The position numbers and the translations under genes are program-made. A model generated the notes under the pieces. The model did not search any database. It was not told where the DNA came from and saw only the letters and a list, made by a program, of their open reading frames with translations. Of a stretch of 64,000 nt of DNA, positions 60,347-64,000 are shown in pieces (positions within the stretch are counted from its first letter, which is position 1; every line of letters starts with the position of its first letter). Source of the DNA: Streptomyces sp. R33 (GTDB lineage Bacteria; Actinomycetota; Actinomycetes; Streptomycetales; Streptomycetaceae); NCBI RefSeq assembly GCF_041200175.1, contig NZ_CP165727.1, positions 992,001-1,056,000 of the forward strand, in the 5' to 3' direction.

Positions 60347-61486
60347 GTGTACCCGAACCGCAAGACCGCCCTCGCGGCCGCAGCCCTGCTGGCAGCAGCA
60401 GCCACCGCCGTCGCCGGCTGCGAGAGCGGCATGCCGAACGCCACCGGCCCTTCCTCGGGCGCGGGTTGTCCGGCCGTCCTCCAAGGGGCGAAGGCGGCCG
60501 TCCAGCGGGCCGAGAGCAAGGACACCTCGTGGAACGGCCCGACCACCGGGCCCCGGGCGGTCGCCGGCAAGTCCCTCGTGTACGTCGCGCAGACCATGAC
60601 CAACCCCGGGGTCGCCGGAGTCGCGAAGGGCGTCAAGGAGGCTGCGCAGGCCATCGGCTGGGACGTCCGGGTGATCGACGGGGAGGGCACCCCGGCCGGC
60701 ATCCAGGCGGCACTCAGCCAGGCCGTCACCCTCAAGCCCTCGGGCATCGTCATCGGCGGCTTCGACCCCCGCCTGACCTCACAGCAGGTGGCGCAGGCCG
60801 GGGAGGCGGGGATCCCGCTCATCGGCTGGCACGCGGTCAGCTCCCCCGGCCCCAGCACGAGTCCCAGGCTGTTCACCAACGTCACCACGAAGGTGGAGGA
60901 GGTGGCGAAGGCCAGTGCGGACTGGGTCATCGCCCAGTCCGACGGCAACGCCGGGGTCGTCGTCTTCACCGACGACTCGATCCCGTTCGCCGGTACCAAG
61001 TCCCGGCTGATCGAACGGCGGCTCGCCGCGTGCCCCGGCGTGAAGCTCCTGGCGCACGCGAACATCCCGATCCCGGACGCGGGCCGGCGCACCCCCCAGG
61101 AGGTCTCCTCGCTCCTGTCCCGCTTCCCGAAGGACTGGACGTACTCCGTCGCCATCAACGACCTGTACTTCGACGACGCCGCCCCGGCCTTCCGCGCCGC
61201 CGGCAGGCCCGGCGCCGGGCCGCCCTTCAACATCGGCGCCGGCGACGGCGACCCCTCCGCGTTCCGGCGCATCAACAGCAAGCAGTTCCAGTCCGCCACC
61301 GTCCCGGAGCCGCTCTCGCAGCAGGGCTGGCAGATCGTCGACGAGTTCAACCGCGCCTTCGCCGGGCAGCCCGCCAGCGGCTACGTGGCTCCCGTCCACA
61401 TCGCCACGGCGGCGAACAGCAGCGGGGCCACCTCCTGGAACCCCCAGGGGTACCAGGAGGCGTACGAGAAGATCTGGCGCGGCTGA
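60347..61486 (+). CDS. Sugar ABC transporter substrate-binding lipoprotein
   Basis: A 379-residue type I periplasmic-binding protein. The signal ends in AVAGC (Cys25 lipobox). The fold is recognisable from SLVYVAQTMTNPGVAGVAKG, then TLKPSGIVIGGFDP and GEAGIPLIGWHA. It belongs to the ribose/galactose-binding group but diverges in the C-terminal half, so the ligand may not be a common pentose. CAGGAG precedes GTG 60347 by five bases. It completes a three-gene importer with the ATPase and permease; no catabolic gene follows. Confidence 0.9.
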   Translation: MYPNRKTALAAAALLAAAATAVAGCESGMPNATGPSSGAGCPAVLQGAKAAVQRAESKDTSWNGPTTGPRAVAGKSLVYVAQTMTNPGVAGVAKGVKEAAQAIGWDVRVIDGEGTPAGIQAALSQAVTLKPSGIVIGGFDPRLTSQQVAQAGEAGIPLIGWHAVSSPGPSTSPRLFTNVTTKVEEVAKASADWVIAQSDGNAGVVVFTDDSIPFAGTKSRLIERRLAACPGVKLLAHANIPIPDAGRRTPQEVSSLLSRFPKDWTYSVAINDLYFDDAAPAFRAAGRPGAGPPFNIGAGDGDPSAFRRINSKQFQSATVPEPLSQQGWQIVDEFNRAFAGQPASGYVAPVHIATAANSSGATSWNPQGYQEAYEKIWRG

Positions 61487-61524
61487 CCGGGCCTCCGGCG
61501 GACCTCGTACGATGTGGCGCGGAC

Positions 61525-61599
61525 GGGGCCGTAGCGCAGAGGTCGTCGCGCGCGGTCTCCAAAACCGCGAGGACGCCGGTTCGATTCCGGCCGGCCCCG
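61525..61599 (+). tRNA. tRNA-Trp (anticodon CCA)
   Basis: A cloverleaf can be folded by hand: acceptor GGGGCCG (61525-61531) with CGGCCCC (61592-61598), D-stem GCGC/GCGC, anticodon stem GCGGT/ACCGC with loop CTCCAAA and anticodon CCA at 61559-61561, and T-arm GCCGG-TTCGATT-CCGGC. The 3' CCA is not encoded. The base usually found between D and anticodon stems is absent and the variable loop is six bases, slightly unusual. TACGAT at 61508-61513 is a good -10 and CTGACC at 61483-61488 a fair -35, so it has its own promoter overlapping the end of the binding-protein gene. It does not have the sequence I recall for the usual Streptomyces tRNA-Trp, so it may be a second copy. Confidence 0.85.
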
Positions 61600-61626
61600 T
61601 CCCGGGCCGACGACAACGGCCACGGG

Positions 61627-62325
61627 TCAGCTCCGGCGCACCAGGGCCGTCATCGCGGCGAGGTCCGACTCCGACCGGACGATCGGGGCAGCGGGCCAGA
61701 GCAGTTCGTACTCCGTCTGGATCCGGAAGACCTCATCGGCGAAGGAGCGCACGACCTCGGCGGTGACCGTGCCCCGCTCCGCGTGTTCGAGGAACTGCTC
61801 GCAGGCCTCCACGGCGCCTTCGCAGTCGCCGTCGAACTCGAACAGTGCACAGATCTCTTCGACGGCGTGGTCACGCGACGTCAGATGACCGATCCCGCAG
61901 TCGAGCCCGTCGTCGTGAAGGTCGTCGGGGTACGGCGCGCGCTGCCAGGAACCGTCCTCGAACCAGTAGACGCACTCGATCCTCCCTTGCTCCAGAAGGT
62001 CGTGCCGGAGTTCCCGGTGCACCCACCCGGGCGCCCCCGCGAGGAGATCGATCGGCGGCTCGTACCGCCCGACCTTGCTGGAATCGTCCTGACCGGAGAG
62101 AACAGCACGGTCGCCATCGGCCCGGACCAACGTCCACCGGCTGCAAGCGCCGTCGTCGTAGTGCAACCCGCTGTCGCCGTGGGTGCCGCCGAGCCAATAT
62201 CCGCTCCGGAAGCGCTCCTTCTCCTCCTCGGCATTCCAGGTCGCCGCGGCGAACGCGGCCCAGCGCGCCCACAGCACGCCTGCGTCCGGAAGGTCCTCCG
62301 GCTGCCCCGGACGATTGATCTTCAT
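61627..62325 (-). CDS. Hypothetical acidic protein
   Basis: A 232-residue soluble protein, rich in Asp, Glu and Trp, starting MKINRPGQPEDLPDAGVLWA. I recognise no family. The first 120 residues look beta-rich (GLHYDDGACSRWTLVRADGD and RAVLSGQDDSSKVGRYEPPI), the rest helical (VEEICALFEFDGDCEGAVEA and FADEVFRIQTEYELLWP). Such proteins in Streptomyces often lie near toxin or immunity genes, and a pre-toxin-like gene is 1.8 kb away, so an immunity role is possible but unproven. GTG 62331 is an alternative start. It faces the tRNA tail-on. Confidence 0.75.
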   Translation of the reverse strand: MKINRPGQPEDLPDAGVLWARWAAFAAATWNAEEEKERFRSGYWLGGTHGDSGLHYDDGACSRWTLVRADGDRAVLSGQDDSSKVGRYEPPIDLLAGAPGWVHRELRHDLLEQGRIECVYWFEDGSWQRAPYPDDLHDDGLDCGIGHLTSRDHAVEEICALFEFDGDCEGAVEACEQFLEHAERGTVTAEVVRSFADEVFRIQTEYELLWPAAPIVRSESDLAAMTALVRRS

Positions 62326-62441
62326 GCCCACCCCATACCCCCAGCCCTTGCATCTGACCGACGCCCGCCGGGTATAAGGGTCCCTTAAGAGGCGGCCGAC
62401 CGGCCTGCGATGATCGTGGACACAACAATGGGGCCAAGGAG

Positions 62442-62828
62442 ATGAAGCAAGTGATCAGTCGCAGGATCGCCCGTACCATACCCGCACTCGCGCTGGCCGG
62501 ACTGCTGCTGAGCCCCCAGGCGCAGGCTCAGGCCGCGCCGGTGACGGCCCGTCCGGCCGCGGTCGCCGCCGCGCAGGCGCAGCTTCCCTCCCAGGGTGCA
62601 CCGGCCCGGGCGGCATCCGGACAGGTCCAGCACTCGGCAGTGCACTCCGCCGGCCTCGTCAACGGCGACAAGAAGGGCGACAAGAAGAAGGACAAGGGCA
62701 AGAAGGGCAAGAAGAAGAGCTTCTTCAAGAAGTTGGGCACCGTCGCTCTCGTCGGCACCGTGCTCATCGTCCTGCTCGTCATCGCCGCGATCGTCTTCGC
62801 CGTCCGGCGGCGCCGCAGGGAGGGGTGA
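62442..62828 (+). CDS. Small secreted or membrane protein with Lys-rich linker
   Basis: A 128-residue protein. Residues 1-32 are a signal peptide (basic start, hydrophobic core, AQAAP). A Gln/Ala-rich middle follows, then a dense Lys stretch (DKKGDKKKDKGKKGKKK, about residues 76-92), a membrane helix (VALVGTVLIVLLVIAAIVFAV) and an RRRRREG tail. The likely topology is an extracellular basic region held by one helix with a basic cytoplasmic end. The Lys stretch could bind anionic wall polymers; this is inference. AAGGAG precedes the ATG. Confidence 0.8.
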   Translation: MKQVISRRIARTIPALALAGLLLSPQAQAQAAPVTARPAAVAAAQAQLPSQGAPARAASGQVQHSAVHSAGLVNGDKKGDKKKDKGKKGKKKSFFKKLGTVALVGTVLIVLLVIAAIVFAVRRRRREG

Positions 62829-62943
62829 GGACCGGATACCGCCACGCCCTGGGTATTCTCGGCTTGATCACGTATTGCGCATGACAAGGCGGGAAGGACC
62901 GGGCCCGCTTCGGCTCGGGCTGCCCGGCGAGGGGAGTTCTGAG

Positions 62944-63450
62944 GTGGATTTCGACGAGGAGTGGGCCGGGCTGCGCACAGCCGCCGAACGCGCCGCGACG
63001 AAACCGCAGCCACCGTCACGGCCGGAGCCGGAGCCGCCGGTCGCCCCCGTGCCCACCCCCGCTTCCGCGCCCGAGACGGCGGCCGACACCCTGGAGATGG
63101 CGCGGGAGGCGGTGCTGGAGCGGCTGGCGGACTTCCGCAGCCGGGTACTGCTCGTGCCCCTGGACGAGCGTGACGGGCTGTGGACAGGCCGGTTCGGCGG
63201 GCTCGACTGGATCTACGCGTTCTCCGGGGACGAGCAGTTGGCCCGGTTCGCGCAGGCCCGCGGCGAGCAGGGGAAGGAATGGCCGTACCGGCGGGTGGTC
63301 GGGGCGCGGATCCTGGACGAGGTCGTGCCCGCGCTGGACTTTCCCTGCGGGGTGGCGTGGGACGTGGCGGGGCCCGACGGCATGGTCTTCCCGCCGTTGA
63401 GCGGGTTCGTGCCCGAAAGGGCGGCACTCGACGGTGAGGTGGCGCGATGA
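62944..63450 (+). CDS. Hypothetical protein upstream of pre-toxin-like gene (SseB-like)
   Basis: A 168-residue protein starting VDFDEEWAGLRTAAERAATK, then a Pro-rich linker (about 25-50) and a compact domain (about 60-168) with FRSRVLLVPLDERDGLWTGR and GLDWIYAFSGDEQLARFAQA, which resembles SseB N-terminal domains. Function unknown. GTG 62944 has GGGAG eight bases upstream; ATG 62881 is in frame but lacks a ribosome site. Its stop overlaps the next ATG (ATGA), so it is coupled to the WXG-like gene, an arrangement I associate with Streptomyces secretion or polymorphic-toxin loci. Confidence 0.78.
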   Translation: MDFDEEWAGLRTAAERAATKPQPPSRPEPEPPVAPVPTPASAPETAADTLEMAREAVLERLADFRSRVLLVPLDERDGLWTGRFGGLDWIYAFSGDEQLARFAQARGEQGKEWPYRRVVGARILDEVVPALDFPCGVAWDVAGPDGMVFPPLSGFVPERAALDGEVAR

Positions 63451-64000
63451 GCGGGGACGGGGCGGATCTCGACGTCTCGCAGCAGGCACTGGGCCAGATC
63501 GCCCGGGGCATCACGGACACTCTGGGCGAGCTGAAGGAACTGGGAATGATCGGCTCCGCCAGCATGGGGCGGGGCTTCTCCGACATCGCCCTGTCGGGTA
63601 TGGAGACCGGGCACGACGGCTTGACGTCGACCTTCAAGACCTTCTGCGAGCGCTGGGAGTGGGGGGTGCGCTCACTGGTGCAGCAGGGCAACTCCTTCGC
63701 GGCGAAGGTGGGCCTTTCCGCCGGTGTGCTGCACGAGCAGGACCAGTACCTCCAGGGCAGCTTCAAGGTCCTCACCAACTCGGCGATGGGCAATCCCTAC
63801 GCCTCCGAGAAGGACGTCATCGACAAGGACTGGGGCGAGGTGCTCTCCGACAACGCGTACACGCAGATCCGGGACGCCGACTACAGCCAGGAGTCGTTCG
63901 ACCGGGCCGCCCAGAACAGCAAGGAGGCCTGGAAGACCGCGGTGCGGGACGTGAACACCTCCGACGTGCTGTTGTCGAACCAGCTGGTCGATGCAGCCGG
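63447..64000 (+). CDS. N-terminal part of a WXG/pre-toxin-like protein, partial
   Basis: The frame runs from ATG 63447 to the window end without a stop, giving 184 residues. It is helical and starts MSGDGADLDVSQQALGQIAR, with FCERWEWGVRSLVQQG at about residues 66-81. This resembles the WXG100-like helical heads of Streptomyces proteins exported by type VII-like systems, often followed by a toxin domain. The C-terminal part is outside the window, so the effector type is not known. ATG overlaps the preceding stop by four bases. Confidence 0.75.
   Translation, partial: MSGDGADLDVSQQALGQIARGITDTLGELKELGMIGSASMGRGFSDIALSGMETGHDGLTSTFKTFCERWEWGVRSLVQQGNSFAAKVGLSAGVLHEQDQYLQGSFKVLTNSAMGNPYASEKDVIDKDWGEVLSDNAYTQIRDADYSQESFDRAAQNSKEAWKTAVRDVNTSDVLLSNQLVDAA

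Noticed and set aside
61525..61599. Integrated element with attachment site at the tRNA gene
   Set aside because: No integrase, excisionase or duplicated tRNA end is visible in the 2.4 kb downstream or upstream within the window.

Overview
The window is a very GC-rich chromosomal segment typical of Streptomyces. Coding sequence is dense and codon third positions are almost all G or C. GTG and TTG starts are common, and many genes are joined by 4-base GTGA or ATGA overlaps. Leucine TTA codons are very rare: I found only three candidates. The gene set is also typical, with SpoIIE-type phosphatases, DesK-like two-component genes, DUF5997, an LmeA-like protein, terpene cyclases and a family 2B encapsulin. 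I see no integrase, transposase, phage gene or CRISPR array.

Layout. 1-7.8 kb: end of a CBS-domain protein, a PP2C phosphatase, a LysR-type ligand-binding protein divergent from a DUF5997 gene, a GH16-like protein, a hemerythrin, a Tat-exported beta-carbonic anhydrase, a GNAT acetyltransferase, a SHOCT protein and a two-component pair. 7.8-12.5 kb: a class A beta-lactamase-like hydrolase overlapping a LysR regulator, an LpqC-like esterase, a 3-hydroxybutyrate-dehydrogenase-like SDR and an exported HAD acid phosphatase. 12.5-15.5 kb: a complete P450 system (ferredoxin, FAD reductase, P450). 15.5-22 kb: a membrane protein, a sigma factor overlapping an IclR-type regulator, a P-loop kinase and a PAS/GAF/SpoIIE phosphatase. 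22-27.9 kb: lipid-type genes (ACP, acyltransferase, a divergent P450-like protein, a lipase, a dienelactone hydrolase) and an unknown gene. 28-34 kb: a sesquiterpene-type cyclase and P450 operon, then a large LuxR/ATPase regulator broken by a frameshift. 34-37.2 kb: an ECF sigma factor and a serine/threonine kinase fused to an MFS transporter. 37.7-43.7 kb: a polyol uptake and catabolism operon. 43.8-48.4 kb: a methyltransferase, and an LmeA-like/MmpL pair controlled by a TetR regulator with two palindromic operators. 48.4-52.1 kb: the 2-methylisoborneol locus (family 2B encapsulin shell, 2-MIB synthase, GPP methyltransferase). 52.4-57.5 kb: two SpoIIE phosphatases around a cyclase-family protein. 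57.6-61.5 kb: a ribose/xylose-type ABC importer. 61.5-64 kb: a tRNA-Trp, small unknown genes and the start of a WXG/pre-toxin-like protein.

The most interesting system is the encapsulin locus. The shell gene carries a cyclic-nucleotide-binding-like insert whose phosphate-binding site looks degenerate. It is followed by a terpene cyclase with a disordered Ala/Pro/Gly-rich N-terminus of about 100 residues, which looks like a cargo-loading region, and then by the methyltransferase that makes the cyclase substrate. A second terpene operon (cyclase plus P450) lies 19 kb away. TTA leucine codons occur in that P450 and possibly at codon 3 of the GPP methyltransferase, suggesting bldA control of both terpene pathways. 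The other unusual finding is the single-ORF fusion of a serine/threonine kinase to a DHA2-type MFS transporter.
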